Shown: in pieces, positions 1-9,532 of the stretch | Position numbering within the stretch: the first letter of the stretch is position 1 | Layout of the letters: each line of letters starts with the position of its first letter | Assembly: GCA_029782095.1 (NCBI GenBank) | Contig: JAKOVL010000164.1 | Coordinates: 1-64,000, forward strand | Direction of reading: 5' to 3' | Length of the DNA: 64,000 bases | From: Bacillota bacterium | Lineage (GTDB): Bacteria; Bacillota; Dethiobacteria; DTU022 | The notes under the pieces: generated by a model | What the model saw: the letters and a program-made list of their open reading frames with translations, nothing else | Database searches by the model: none | Told to the model about the DNA's origin: nothing | Translations under genes and position numbers: made by a program

Positions 1-2
1 TA

Positions 3-146
3 GGTAAAAGTATTGCTTCAAAAGTCAGCGATGACTTTTTTAAAACATGGGAGCAATTAAACAATGTGCCAATATTAGGCCATGGCAAAGTGATCCCGAT
101 GTTTAGATGTTTAAGGGATATACAGAATGGTTCATTTTATCTATAA
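3..146 (+). CDS. C-terminal fragment of an unidentified protein (truncated by the window edge)
   Basis: Frame open from base 3 to TAA at 144-146: GKSIASKVSDDFFKTWEQLNNVPILGHGKVIPMFRCLRDIQNGSFYL*. Family not recognised. Confidence 0.3.
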   Translation, partial: GKSIASKVSDDFFKTWEQLNNVPILGHGKVIPMFRCLRDIQNGSFYL

Positions 147-218
147 ACCCAATTAGGGTGGTCTTCAATTAAAGAATATCCTACAAAAAGTTGACACTAT
201 CGTCCTGCGCAATTGACC

Positions 219-247
219 TTGCAAAAAAAACACTTGATTGGTATAAT
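219..247 (+). promoter_or_regulatory. Putative sigma-A promoter for tRNA-Pro
   Basis: TTGCAA (219-224), 17-nt spacer, TATAAT (242-247), about 50 nt upstream of the tRNA. Confidence 0.4.
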
Positions 248-299
248 GAATTCCGAAGCTGGTCAACGGCTTTTGTTTACAAGAAAATAAACATTAAAT

Positions 300-376
300 C
301 GGGGCGTGGCGCAGCTTGGTAGCGCGCTTGACTGGGGGTCAAGAGGTCGCAGGTTCAAATCCTGTCGCTCCGACCA
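300..376 (+). tRNA. tRNA-Pro (anticodon GGG)
   Basis: Acceptor CGGGGCG/CGCTCCG, anticodon arm CTTGA-CTGGGGG-TCAAG, T arm with GGTTCAAATCC, encoded CCA. Confidence 0.95.
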
Positions 377-380
377 TTAA

Positions 381-420
381 AAGAAACCACGGAGCTTTTC
401 AGCCGCCGTGGTTTCTTTTT
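381..420 (+). terminator. Rho-independent terminator after tRNA-Pro
   Basis: AAACCACGG...CCGTGGTTT stem followed by a T-run. Confidence 0.8.
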
Positions 421-970
421 GATCTTGACAAACCAGCAACAAGGTTGCTCCCAAGGATGCGGCCGGCAATCTCTCCTACATGCTAAGCCATGCCGTTTTA
501 TGGTTTAACCACGGTGTTGGTGGCGGTGGGACTAGCCCACCCCTCACTCTTCGACATGCCGTCTCCCGGCGAACCGCCGGCGGCGGCAGCGGAAACGGCG
601 AAAAAGTAAACATTTTCCTGCTTCAGGCGTAGATACCCCTTATTAAAGTGAGAAATTGGGCCATTTTTTGCTGCATTCAATAACCAGATGGCGGCACATG
701 AGCAGCTTGGGGCTACCGGCCTGGGATATTGTTGCCCTGTAACATTCTTAAAGGGAGTGACATTTCCCGGTCCAGATCAAGCGTTTTGGGTTCATATTTT
801 AACTGGAGCCGATACATGAGCGAATTGGACTGCCCGAAAACAATGGAGAACCGCGGCGCCGGGGGCTTGCTTCCGCCTTTCCAGGGGAGAAGCAGCGCTC
901 AAATCCAAATCAGGGCGAAAGCGCAGCCTTCCCTAGTTCCAAAATTGCCGGACATGGGCCTCTATAGGCT

Positions 971-1049
971 ATGTTTTCTAACATTTATGTTTTCTAACAT
1001 TATAGATATAATTTGAAGTGTAAACATGATATAATTATAAAAATGTTTA
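971..1049. promoter_or_regulatory. Putative operator region upstream of the SDR operon
   Basis: Two tandem copies of ATGTTTTCTAACATT (971-985, 987-1001), each a dyad ATGTT-N4-AACAT, followed by TAAACAT (1021-1027) and ATGTTTA (1043-1049) in inverted orientation. Confidence 0.45.
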
Positions 1050-1094
1050 TAAATGGGAATCTCCGGAACACTATACAAAGAATGGAGGGAGAGC

Positions 1095-1943
1095 ATGGCC
1101 AAAGAATTTAAAGGAAAGACCGCCTATATTACCGGAGGCTCCAGCGGTATCGGGCTGGCCACGGCCAAGCAGCTGGCGGCCCTGGGGGCGAATGTCCTGG
1201 TCTTTGCCCGCAACCGGGAGCGCCTGGAAGCAGCCGTCGCCGCGATCCAAGGGAGCCGTATTTCGGAAGAGCAATGGGTGGCTTCCAGGCAAGTCGATGT
1301 TGGCGATAACGAGGATGTGCGACAGGTAATGGCGGAGGCGGTGGAGAGGTTTGGACCCCCTGATTTATTAATCAACTGTGCCGGCAAGGCATATCCGCAT
1401 TATTTTGAAGAGATTGACTACGAGCATTTTGATGATACCATGAAGACCAACCTTTACGGCGTTTGGAATACCACCTCCGCCCTGGTTCCCGCCATGAAAA
1501 GGAAAGGCGGCACTATCGTCAACGTCTCATCCATCGCCGGTTTTATCGGCGTTTTCGGTTATACCGCCTACTGCGCTTCCAAATTTGGAATTATCGGTTT
1601 TTCGGAGGCGCTGCGCAGCGAGCTCCGGAGCCACGGGATTAAAGTGGCCGTTCTTTGCCCTCCCGATACCGACACCCCGGGCTTTGCCACGGAAAACATA
1701 ACCAAGCCGGAAGAGACGAAGGAGGCTTCCAAGGGAGCCAAGCTGATGACTCCTGAGGAAGTGGCCAAAGAGCTGATTGCCGGTCTGCAAAAAGACCGCT
1801 TTATGATTATCCCCGGCTTTGACGGCAAATTAAACTGGAGACTGAAACGTTTCTTCCCGGGACTGGTTGATGCCGTGCTCCAGGCCCAGGTTGACAAAGT
1901 GCAGAGGCGCCGTCAGGCCGCAGGCACGGAGGTCAAGCCATGA
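1095..1943 (+). CDS. Short-chain dehydrogenase/reductase, 3-ketodihydrosphingosine reductase (KDSR)-like
   Basis: TGGSSGIG nucleotide-binding motif, YxxxK (YTAYCASK), and CPPDTDTPGFATENITKPEET, which resembles the KDSR signature region. ATG at 1095 preceded by GGAGGGAG. Confidence 0.85.
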   Translation: MAKEFKGKTAYITGGSSGIGLATAKQLAALGANVLVFARNRERLEAAVAAIQGSRISEEQWVASRQVDVGDNEDVRQVMAEAVERFGPPDLLINCAGKAYPHYFEEIDYEHFDDTMKTNLYGVWNTTSALVPAMKRKGGTIVNVSSIAGFIGVFGYTAYCASKFGIIGFSEALRSELRSHGIKVAVLCPPDTDTPGFATENITKPEETKEASKGAKLMTPEEVAKELIAGLQKDRFMIIPGFDGKLNWRLKRFFPGLVDAVLQAQVDKVQRRRQAAGTEVKP

Positions 1944-2794
1944 AGAGTGGAAGATTAGAAGGAAAGACGGTTATTGTTACCGGGGCGGCAGGGGGAATCG
2001 GCACGGCCATCGCCGCCTTGCTGGACGGCGAGGGAGCAAACCTGGTGCTGGCCGACATTAACCTCCCCCGGTTGGAGGAGATGGCTACCGGCTTTTCTTC
2101 GCCGGTGCTGACCGTAAAATGCGATATTACCAGGCGGGAAGAGGTTAAAGCCCTGGTCGCCAGAGCCCGGGAAAAGTTCAACACCATCGACGTTCTGGTC
2201 AACAACGCCGGCATCATTCTGCCGGCGCGGTTTGAAGAGAGCAGCTATGAGGATATCGATCGGCAGTTGAACATTAACCTGGTGGGGACCATAAATGTAA
2301 CTCGCGAAGTCCTTCCCGTGCTCATAGAAAACGGGGGCGGGAACATCGTCACCATCTCCTCCATGGCGGGTATTGTCCCCGAAACCTACAGCTCCATCTA
2401 TACGGCCACGAAGTTTGCCTTGCGCGGCTTTAACCTGACCCTGGCCTTGGAGCTGAAAGAATATGGCATCGCCGTGTCCACCATCTTTCCCGACAGTACC
2501 GATACGCCAATGCTGCGCTACGAAGCCGCTCACGGCGGGTCGCCCCTTACCTTTTTAAGTACGCCCCAGAGCCCGGAGAAGGTGGCGGAAGCGGTGCTGC
2601 GCGCCATTACCGGGAGAAAGCCGGAGCTGTACGTGCCTCATTCCACGGGGTTGGTCTCGAAAATATTAATGTGTGCGCCGGGACTGGTCCTTAAGCTATG
2701 GCCCCGCCTGGAACAAAGTGCCCAGAAGAACAAAACAGCTTACCAGCGGAAGTACAATATCATTGAAGGGAAAGGAGAGCGCAAAGATGGATAA
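1940..2794 (+). CDS. Short-chain dehydrogenase/reductase
   Basis: TGAAGGIG motif, NNAG, YxxxK (YTATK); overlaps the upstream SDR by 4 nt. Confidence 0.9.
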   Translation: MKSGRLEGKTVIVTGAAGGIGTAIAALLDGEGANLVLADINLPRLEEMATGFSSPVLTVKCDITRREEVKALVARAREKFNTIDVLVNNAGIILPARFEESSYEDIDRQLNINLVGTINVTREVLPVLIENGGGNIVTISSMAGIVPETYSSIYTATKFALRGFNLTLALELKEYGIAVSTIFPDSTDTPMLRYEAAHGGSPLTFLSTPQSPEKVAEAVLRAITGRKPELYVPHSTGLVSKILMCAPGLVLKLWPRLEQSAQKNKTAYQRKYNIIEGKGERKDG

Positions 2795-3188
2795 AAAAGG
2801 TGCACTGCCTGTCCTGGCTATCCTTACCGGAGTAGGCTTGATTCTGTTCTGGATCGGTTTTTTCACCGTAGGGCTGGCTCCTGAAAATCCGCCGCCGGGC
2901 TACTTTGAATATGAGCACTCTTTTCCTCTTCCGGATATTATTCTTGCCCTGGCCCTTATTGTGGCCGGGGTGCTGATGCTCCGGGGAAATGAAGTGGGCG
3001 GGAAGATCGCCACAGTATGCTCCGGCAGCCTTATCTTTCTTGGTTTGCTGGATTTCAGCTTCAATTACCAGAACGGGATCTATGCCCTCTCTACCGCGGA
3101 ACTGCTCCTCAACGGGTTCATCAATTTGTGGTGCGTGCTCTTTGGGCTGGTCATGGCCATTAAGGGGATTCGGGGCCGGCTGGCTTAA
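2787..3188 (+). CDS. Hypothetical four-TM membrane protein
   Basis: ATG at 2787 with GGAAAGGAG upstream; MDKKGALPVLAILTGVGLILFWIGFF... hydrophobic segments; overlaps the preceding SDR. Confidence 0.7.
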   Translation: MDKKGALPVLAILTGVGLILFWIGFFTVGLAPENPPPGYFEYEHSFPLPDIILALALIVAGVLMLRGNEVGGKIATVCSGSLIFLGLLDFSFNYQNGIYALSTAELLLNGFINLWCVLFGLVMAIKGIRGRLA

Positions 3189-3277
3189 GGTTCCGCCACC
3201 AGTCGACGCCGGGCAAGGGGGAGGCCTGGAATCCGGCGAAGCAGCCAAAAAGTTTGGCTCGCCGCAGCTAGAACAAC

Positions 3278-3310
3278 AGGGCAGGGAATCTTCTCCCTGC
3301 CCTTTATTTT
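3278..3310. terminator. Terminator between convergent genes
   Basis: AGGGCAGGGA-N-TCCCTGCCCT inverted repeat followed by TTTATTTTTT. Confidence 0.75.
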
Positions 3311-3330
3311 TTCATCTGCTGGAACCTTCC

Positions 3331-6300
3331 TTAGCCCTCAATTTCTATTTTCTTCATGGGGCGGCGGTGAAGAAGGTCATACAACACCGGGACCACAATC
3401 AGGGTCAACAGCGTGGCGTAGGTTAAACCGCCGATGCTCACCACCGCCAGCGGCTGGGTAATCTCCGCCCCCCGGCCCAGGCCCAGGGCCATGGTGCTCA
3501 TGGCCAGGATGGTGGTCAGGGCGGTCATAAGGATGGGGCGGATGCGGGCGGCGGCGGTCTCCAATAAAGCCTCCCGCTTATCCATCCCTTCCAGGCGCAG
3601 CTGGTTGACCAGGTCTACGAAGACAATGCCGTTGTTAACCACGACGCCGGCCAGAAGCAGGAAGCCCAGCAGGGCTGTTACGGAGAGCTCCATGCCCGCG
3701 ATCCAGAGCAGCAATAAACCTCCGGTGAAGGCCAGGGGAAGGGTAAACATGATGATAAAGGGCGAGAGGAGGCTTTGGAATTGAGCCACCATGATCAGGT
3801 AGATAAAGATCGAGGCCAGGATGATCATCAAAATGATATCCTCCATGGCGCTGGTAATCATTTCGTTCTCGCCGGCCACCTCCAGGCTGACCCCCGGAGG
3901 AGGGGTATAGCCCGCCAGCTTTTTCTCAAAGTCCCGGCTGACCAGGCCGATATTGTAGCCGTCGGCGATGGAGGCGGTGACGGTGACGTGACGGGACTGG
4001 TTATCCCGGAAGATGGAGGCGGGAGAGATGGAGGTGGTGATCTCGGCAACATCCCCAAGGCGCACTTCTTTTTTTGTTCCCTCCCGATCGGTGACGGTGA
4101 AGGTATAGTCGGCAAGGTTATCCCGGTTGATGTTGGCCCGTTCCGCGTTGACGATGACCACCGGGTATTCTTCGGAACCGGAGAGCAAAGTGGTGGACTT
4201 GGTTTCCGGGGAGAGGGCGGCGGATATCTCCTGGAAGATCTGGGCTACGGTTAACCCGTGGCGCATGGCGGCGTCCCGGTCCACGATAATCCGGGTTTCC
4301 GTGCCGGCTTCTTCGTTGCCGGTAAGCACCTCCGTCGTCCCCTCCGTGGCCCTGAGAATTTCGGCCACTTCTTCGGCGCAGGAGGCCAAAAGGTCCAGGT
4401 CTTGCCCCTTAATGATTACTTCAATTCCACTGCCGCCCAGGGCGGTCATATCCATGTTGGTTGAGGTGACGGAGATTTCCGCCTCCAAATCGGCGGTTTT
4501 TTCGTATATTAATCTTTCCACCTCCCGGCTGGTCAGGGAACGCTTATCTTTGAGCAGGATAAAGAAGCTGGTATCGCCGGAAGAGGAGCCTGAAAGCTCC
4601 AGCAGCCCGGTGGAGCCGGTCATGGCGCCGACGCTGTCCACGGCTTCGATCTCCAGCAAGCGCTGGATCACTTCGTCGTTCATGGCGTAAATTTCTTCTT
4701 TGGTGCTTCCCTCGGGCATGGTGAGGGTGGCGCTCAACTGGGGAGAGTCCATTTCCGGGAAGAAGCTGGTCCCCATGACGGTAACGCCGTAAACACTTAA
4801 GCCGAAAAGGAGTGAAACCAATAGCAGGACGATAAATTTGTGATCCAGGGCGAAGCGCAATAATTTCAAGTACCCCTTGCGCATGGCCTCGAACCAGGAC
4901 AGTCGCTTGGCTTCGACTTTTTGGAAAAAGGTAGAGGCCATGGTGGGGACCAGGGTCAAAGCCACGGCCAAACTGGCCAGCAGGCTGTAGGCAATGGTTA
5001 GGCCCATGTCGGTGAAGAGCTGGCGCGAAATTCCCTGGGTGAAGACAATGGGCAGGAAGACACAAACGGTGGTCAAGGTAGAAGCGGTGATGGCGCCGGT
5101 CACCTGTTGGGTTCCGTATACGGCCGCCCGGTACACGGGGACGCCCTGGAGGCGCAGCCGGTATATATTTTCAATGACCACGATGCTGTTGTCCACCAGC
5201 ATGCCGACCCCCAGCGCCAAGCCGGACAAGGAGATGACATTGAGGGTGACATTGCTGAAATACATCAGCGCCATGGCGAACATAAGGCTGATGGGGATGC
5301 TGACGGCGATCAGCAGGGTGGGCCGGACATCTTTCAAGAAAACCAAGAGAACGATAATGGCCAGGAGACCGCCCAGGAGCAGGTTTTGCAAAACGTTGTC
5401 GATGGACATGTGGATATATTCCCCCTGGTCCATGAGGGGGAGAATGTGCAGCCCCTGGTGCTCGGCAGTTAACTGGTGGATCAGGCTGTTGATCTGGTCG
5501 GCCACGGTGGAGGTGGAGGCGGTGCTCTGCTTATGAAAAGTCAGGAGCACGCCGTCATTGCCGTTGACCTTGGCGTAAGTCCGCTGGTCGCTGCCGGTCA
5601 TGGTTATATCGGCCACATCGACCAGGCGGATGTCGCCCGCCTCTTCCGTAGAAAAGAGAATCGTATCGGCAAGGTTTTCCTCCGATTCATAGCGTCCCAC
5701 CACCTTAACCAGGTGGCCGCTTTCGCCCTCCTGGATATAGCCGGCGGGCATGGTGAAGTTTTGGGCCATCAGTATGCTGCTGATCATTTCTTCCGTAATT
5801 ACATTGTTCAAGTCCGCCTGCTTCCGGGCTTCTTCCCGGGCCTCCTGCAGTTCGGAGAGGCCTTTTTCCAATTCGGCCCGGCTGTTCTCCAGTTGGATGC
5901 GGGCCCTGGCCAGCTCGATGGCGAGGGAGATTTTGCCCGATTCCACCTGCCGGTAGCCGGCGGCGGCCTCGTCCAGGGCTTTCTCCAGCTCCGGCTTCAT
6001 GGCCGACAGGGTCATCAGGCGCAGGGAAATGTTCTGCAGTTCCGTATCGATGGCGGCGATGCGGGAAGGTGCCTCCAGGGCCTTCTTTTCCAACTCCGCC
6101 ATCTCTTCCTGGGAGATGCCCCGCAGCTCTTCCGGAAGGCGGGGTTCCAGCTGGGCCATCACCAGGGCGAAGATTTCCGGGCTCAGGGAGGAGACGCCCG
6201 TGGGGAAGAGCATGCGGAAGAGGGGCTCCATCTCCGCCAATTGCTGCAGTACCTTCTTTTCCTCTTCAAAGGCGGTTTTCTGTGCATTGAGCAAAGTTTC

Positions 6301-7077
6301 TTCGGACAGCAGGGCGTTCAGGTTGGCGATGGCGCCGTCCAGCTGGACCCCGGCCTCGGCCAGCTGGGTCTGCCGGTCGGCCGTCTCCTTTTCCAGCTTC
6401 CGGATGGCCTCATCCAGCTGGGCCTGTGCCTCTTTAAGCTGGGAGTGGGTCTTCTCCAGAGAGCGGTCCAGGTTTTGCATGACCTTCCCGTTTAAGCGGT
6501 CGATCTTCTCCTGGTTGAGGGATACCTGCAGCTCTTTTTCCAGGAGACCGGTGGCCGTAACGGAAGCTACCCCGTCGATGCGTTCAAAGGCGGGCAGCAG
6601 CTTATCCGAGACCAGCTTGGAAAGCTCATCGATATCGGCGCCTTCCATGTCCACCGTGGCCACCATGACGGGGATCATGTCGGGGTTGATGCGCAGCATC
6701 ATGGGCTTCCCCACGGAATCGTCCAATTGAGAAGAGACCAGGTCCAGGTTGTTGGCCAGCTCGATCATTATGCTGTCCATGTTTACCCGCTGGACAAATT
6801 CCAGGATGATCACGCTGGCATTCTCCCGGGATATGGAATTTATGTTCTTCAAGCCGCTGGTGGTCCCCAGCACCGCTTCCAGGGGGGCGGTTACCGTTCG
6901 CTCCACCTGTTCGGGGCTGGCTCCCGGGTAGCTGGTGATAACTACTACATAGGGGAGTTCAATTTCCGGCAGAAGGTCGGTGGTCATTCCCATAAAGGAG
7001 ATGACTCCCAGGACGATGATCAACACAGCGGCCACCAGGACAGTGTACGGTCTCTGAACGCTAAATCGGGCGAGCAT
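3331..7077 (-). CDS. RND-family efflux permease (AcrB/HAE1/SwrC-like) with a large coiled-coil insertion
   Basis: Duplicated RND architecture (N-terminal MLARFSVQRPYTVLVAAVLIIVLG; GVGMLVDNSIVVIENIYR; GVVVNNGIVFVDLVNQLR); 1248 aa with about 190 aa of heptad-rich Glu/Gln/Leu sequence in the first periplasmic-type loop. Confidence 0.92.
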   Translation of the reverse strand: MLARFSVQRPYTVLVAAVLIIVLGVISFMGMTTDLLPEIELPYVVVITSYPGASPEQVERTVTAPLEAVLGTTSGLKNINSISRENASVIILEFVQRVNMDSIMIELANNLDLVSSQLDDSVGKPMMLRINPDMIPVMVATVDMEGADIDELSKLVSDKLLPAFERIDGVASVTATGLLEKELQVSLNQEKIDRLNGKVMQNLDRSLEKTHSQLKEAQAQLDEAIRKLEKETADRQTQLAEAGVQLDGAIANLNALLSEETLLNAQKTAFEEEKKVLQQLAEMEPLFRMLFPTGVSSLSPEIFALVMAQLEPRLPEELRGISQEEMAELEKKALEAPSRIAAIDTELQNISLRLMTLSAMKPELEKALDEAAAGYRQVESGKISLAIELARARIQLENSRAELEKGLSELQEAREEARKQADLNNVITEEMISSILMAQNFTMPAGYIQEGESGHLVKVVGRYESEENLADTILFSTEEAGDIRLVDVADITMTGSDQRTYAKVNGNDGVLLTFHKQSTASTSTVADQINSLIHQLTAEHQGLHILPLMDQGEYIHMSIDNVLQNLLLGGLLAIIVLLVFLKDVRPTLLIAVSIPISLMFAMALMYFSNVTLNVISLSGLALGVGMLVDNSIVVIENIYRLRLQGVPVYRAAVYGTQQVTGAITASTLTTVCVFLPIVFTQGISRQLFTDMGLTIAYSLLASLAVALTLVPTMASTFFQKVEAKRLSWFEAMRKGYLKLLRFALDHKFIVLLLVSLLFGLSVYGVTVMGTSFFPEMDSPQLSATLTMPEGSTKEEIYAMNDEVIQRLLEIEAVDSVGAMTGSTGLLELSGSSSGDTSFFILLKDKRSLTSREVERLIYEKTADLEAEISVTSTNMDMTALGGSGIEVIIKGQDLDLLASCAEEVAEILRATEGTTEVLTGNEEAGTETRIIVDRDAAMRHGLTVAQIFQEISAALSPETKSTTLLSGSEEYPVVIVNAERANINRDNLADYTFTVTDREGTKKEVRLGDVAEITTSISPASIFRDNQSRHVTVTASIADGYNIGLVSRDFEKKLAGYTPPPGVSLEVAGENEMITSAMEDIILMIILASIFIYLIMVAQFQSLLSPFIIMFTLPLAFTGGLLLLWIAGMELSVTALLGFLLLAGVVVNNGIVFVDLVNQLRLEGMDKREALLETAAARIRPILMTALTTILAMSTMALGLGRGAEITQPLAVVSIGGLTYATLLTLIVVPVLYDLLHRRPMKKIEIEG

Positions 7078-7334
7078 TGCTTCCCCCTTGCTTCAACCAT
7101 TGGCTGTTTTTTGGAAGAAAAACTTTTTGATGGAATGTCAAAGTTCCTCTATAAATTGTAGTATGAAGCATTTTAGAGTTAATTACAAGGGGCAATTTGG
7201 CTGGAGGGGAGGCTAGATATTTTTTTGGCGAAAGCTTGCGCAAATGCTAAACAAGGCGGCGGCCTGGTTGTTCATACCAGCGGCGGTTGGCGGCGACCCG
7301 GAAGCGGTGAAGAGTTGAACCAGGCCGGAAGACA

Positions 7335-7365
7335 ATAAAGGCGGGCCGGCGGGCCCGCCTTTTGC
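7335..7365. terminator. Terminator-like GC-rich hairpin
   Basis: AAAGGCGGGCCGGCGGGCCCGCCTTTT, downstream of the minus-strand gene ending at 7401. Confidence 0.65.
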
Positions 7366-7400
7366 CCGGAGGCCGCCGCTGCGCAAGGGCCGGCTGCGCT

Positions 7401-8141
7401 TCAGCTTTTAAGCAGGGAGTTGGCAATGATGATGCGGCGGTAGTACTGAAATACCTTGTCCCCGGGGGGGCATTGGGGCATGGTATTTACTTCGAAGATC
7501 CATGGCTTTAAATCTTGATCCAGGCCCACGTCCAGCCCCAGCTCCCGCAAGCCCGGGTACTTTCTGCTAAGCACGGCGGCGGTGGCTTCCCCCAGGCGTT
7601 TCAAGCGCCCCAATATTATCTGGGACTGCAGCCTGTTCAATCCCGCTTTTTCCAGGGCCTCAGCGGTTCTTAAAACGGTCCCCCCCTGGGCATAATTGGT
7701 CACCACTTTGCCCGGGGCCCTCATCCTGGCCGAACTAGTGGTGGCTATCCACTTGCTGTACGGTTTCTGGACATTGATCCGGAGGTCGAAGGGGACGTTG
7801 TCAATCTGCAGCAGCCGGATGGCCTGCTGGATGAGATAGCGCTGGGAGGTGATCAGCCGGTTGACCATGTGGACCGCATCGGGCAGGGGGACGCCCTTTT
7901 GAACCCGGGTATCATAGTGAATGAGGCAGCGCCGTTTTTTGTCCATGGCGACGTAGATAATCTTGTTTCCCTTCCGGCCCACATCCGGCTTAATGAAGAC
8001 TCCGGAGTGTTTGGCCAGCATCTTTGCCAGGTTGTCGGGGGAATAGGCCACCGTTTCCGGAATATGCCGGCCAATTTCCGGGTCTCTTTGTAAAACCCTG
8101 GTTTTATCCAGCTTGCTGCGCACTACTTGGTAAGGAGTCAT
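7401..8141 (-). CDS. YheC/YheD family (ATP-grasp) protein
   Basis: PDVGRKGNKIIYVAMDKK..., DLRINVQKPYSKW..., LGLDVGLDQDLKPWIFEVNTMPQCPPG: ATP-grasp motifs typical of YheC/D. Confidence 0.85.
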   Translation of the reverse strand: MTPYQVVRSKLDKTRVLQRDPEIGRHIPETVAYSPDNLAKMLAKHSGVFIKPDVGRKGNKIIYVAMDKKRRCLIHYDTRVQKGVPLPDAVHMVNRLITSQRYLIQQAIRLLQIDNVPFDLRINVQKPYSKWIATTSSARMRAPGKVVTNYAQGGTVLRTAEALEKAGLNRLQSQIILGRLKRLGEATAAVLSRKYPGLRELGLDVGLDQDLKPWIFEVNTMPQCPPGDKVFQYYRRIIIANSLLKS

Positions 8142-8153
8142 AAAATCAATCCC

Positions 8154-9293
8154 TCAACGGTTATGGTATTTATTAATATTTTCCCGGTGCCGGTAGAGGT
8201 ACTTGGCGTAAAGCATCGGGTTTAAAAAAGCTCTTTGAATTACCTGCTGGTCTGCCCCGTTGATCAAGGAGACCTTCATCGATTTGGCGTTGCATTCAAA
8301 GAACCAGATCCTGCCCTTGTTGTCCAGGCCGAAATCGATGGCGATCTCGCCAAAGGGGCCGTAGGCCTCTTCCATGCACTGGTAGACCTGGAACAGGAAG
8401 TCCTCGATTTTCTTCTCCAGGGAGGCTACGGCCTCCCGGGAATAGCCCAAATACTTGTAAAAAAAGTCTTTGGCCATGAGGCTGGTTCCGTGGGTGGCCA
8501 CGGGGGAGTCCTTCGCCCCCAGGCGGGCCAGGACGGCCACAAGTTCCAGCTTGCCTTGACCGTTTCGCTGCATTTCGCCGCGGAAATCGACGATGCGGTC
8601 GTCTATTTGAATCAAGTCCACGGCCTGCTGGACGATAACCGGTCTATCGCCGACGACCGAGGCGATTAGGGCCGGCAGCCTGTATAGACCTTTAATTTTC
8701 CCGGAGTGCAGTTGATTGACGAAGTAGCTGTAGGCGTATTCATCATTGGGCAGCCTGGTTACCCGGATCACCTGCTGGCCTCGCCTGCCGGTGGCGGCCT
8801 TGAGATAGATGCTTTTATTAAAGCGGAAAAGATGACTGATATCGGCAAGGCTATCCAGGCGCCGGGTATAGGGAAGGTGATGGGCCAGCTGCGGGTGGCG
8901 GGAGAGTATTTGATATAGTTCCATTTTATCAAAGTAGTGGCGGGAATTAATCTTTAACACTCCCCGCCGGTGAAATTGCCGGCGGATGAAGTCGGCCCGC
9001 TTCTCCTGGGCCGGGCTGCGGCCCACAAAGCGGTCGTAAAGAATGTCAGGCCTGCTTATGGCAATAGGCTCCCAGCGCTGCCGCGGCCGGTTATAGATAA
9101 TTCCTTCCACCCGGTCCGGGTTGAAGGAGACGCCGTCGATGCTAAAGAGGAAGAGGGTAACCCCGGCTCTTTCCGCCGCCCGGAAAAAAAGATCCAGGCG
9201 AAAAAAGATGCCGTATCTCTGTTTTTTTAAAGAGTTTACCACCCAGCTGTCTAAAAACAAGCCGACGATGGGTCTGTCAAAGGCTTTTCGCAT
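8154..9293 (-). CDS. YheC/YheD family (ATP-grasp) protein
   Basis: LKAATGRRGQQVIRV, VDFRGEMQRNGQGKLELVA, FGEIAIDFGLDNKGRIWFFECNAKSMK. Confidence 0.88.
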   Translation of the reverse strand: MRKAFDRPIVGLFLDSWVVNSLKKQRYGIFFRLDLFFRAAERAGVTLFLFSIDGVSFNPDRVEGIIYNRPRQRWEPIAISRPDILYDRFVGRSPAQEKRADFIRRQFHRRGVLKINSRHYFDKMELYQILSRHPQLAHHLPYTRRLDSLADISHLFRFNKSIYLKAATGRRGQQVIRVTRLPNDEYAYSYFVNQLHSGKIKGLYRLPALIASVVGDRPVIVQQAVDLIQIDDRIVDFRGEMQRNGQGKLELVAVLARLGAKDSPVATHGTSLMAKDFFYKYLGYSREAVASLEKKIEDFLFQVYQCMEEAYGPFGEIAIDFGLDNKGRIWFFECNAKSMKVSLINGADQQVIQRAFLNPMLYAKYLYRHRENINKYHNR

Positions 9294-9532
9294 AGGACAC
9301 GTCCTCTGGCAAAAATCTCACACCTCCAATATATGCTTCAACAAGAGAACTAGTAACTTAACCGTATGGCACCGGAGACATAAATAATGATGTAACAGGA
9401 AGAAGCAAGTTTCTTTTGGCCGGAACTCTTGTCGCGGAAATCAAGAAAGAACCGAAGAACATTATGCATCTTCCGGAATATATTAAATTGTAGACCTTGA
9501 TAAGGTGGAGATTTGGAAAGGGGCGAGAAAAG

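Noticed and set aside
20-41. Terminator-like hairpin AAAAGTCA-GCGA-TGACTTTTTT
   Set aside because: Lies inside the plausible C-terminal coding fragment at the left edge; cannot be resolved without upstream sequence.
729-1016. 95-aa ORF upstream of the SDR operon
   Set aside because: No SD, no recognisable domain, and it overlaps the likely operator/promoter region.
5476-6495. 339-aa plus-strand ORF within the RND gene
   Set aside because: Antisense shadow of the RND coiled-coil region, Gln/Gly/Leu-rich composition, no recognisable domain.
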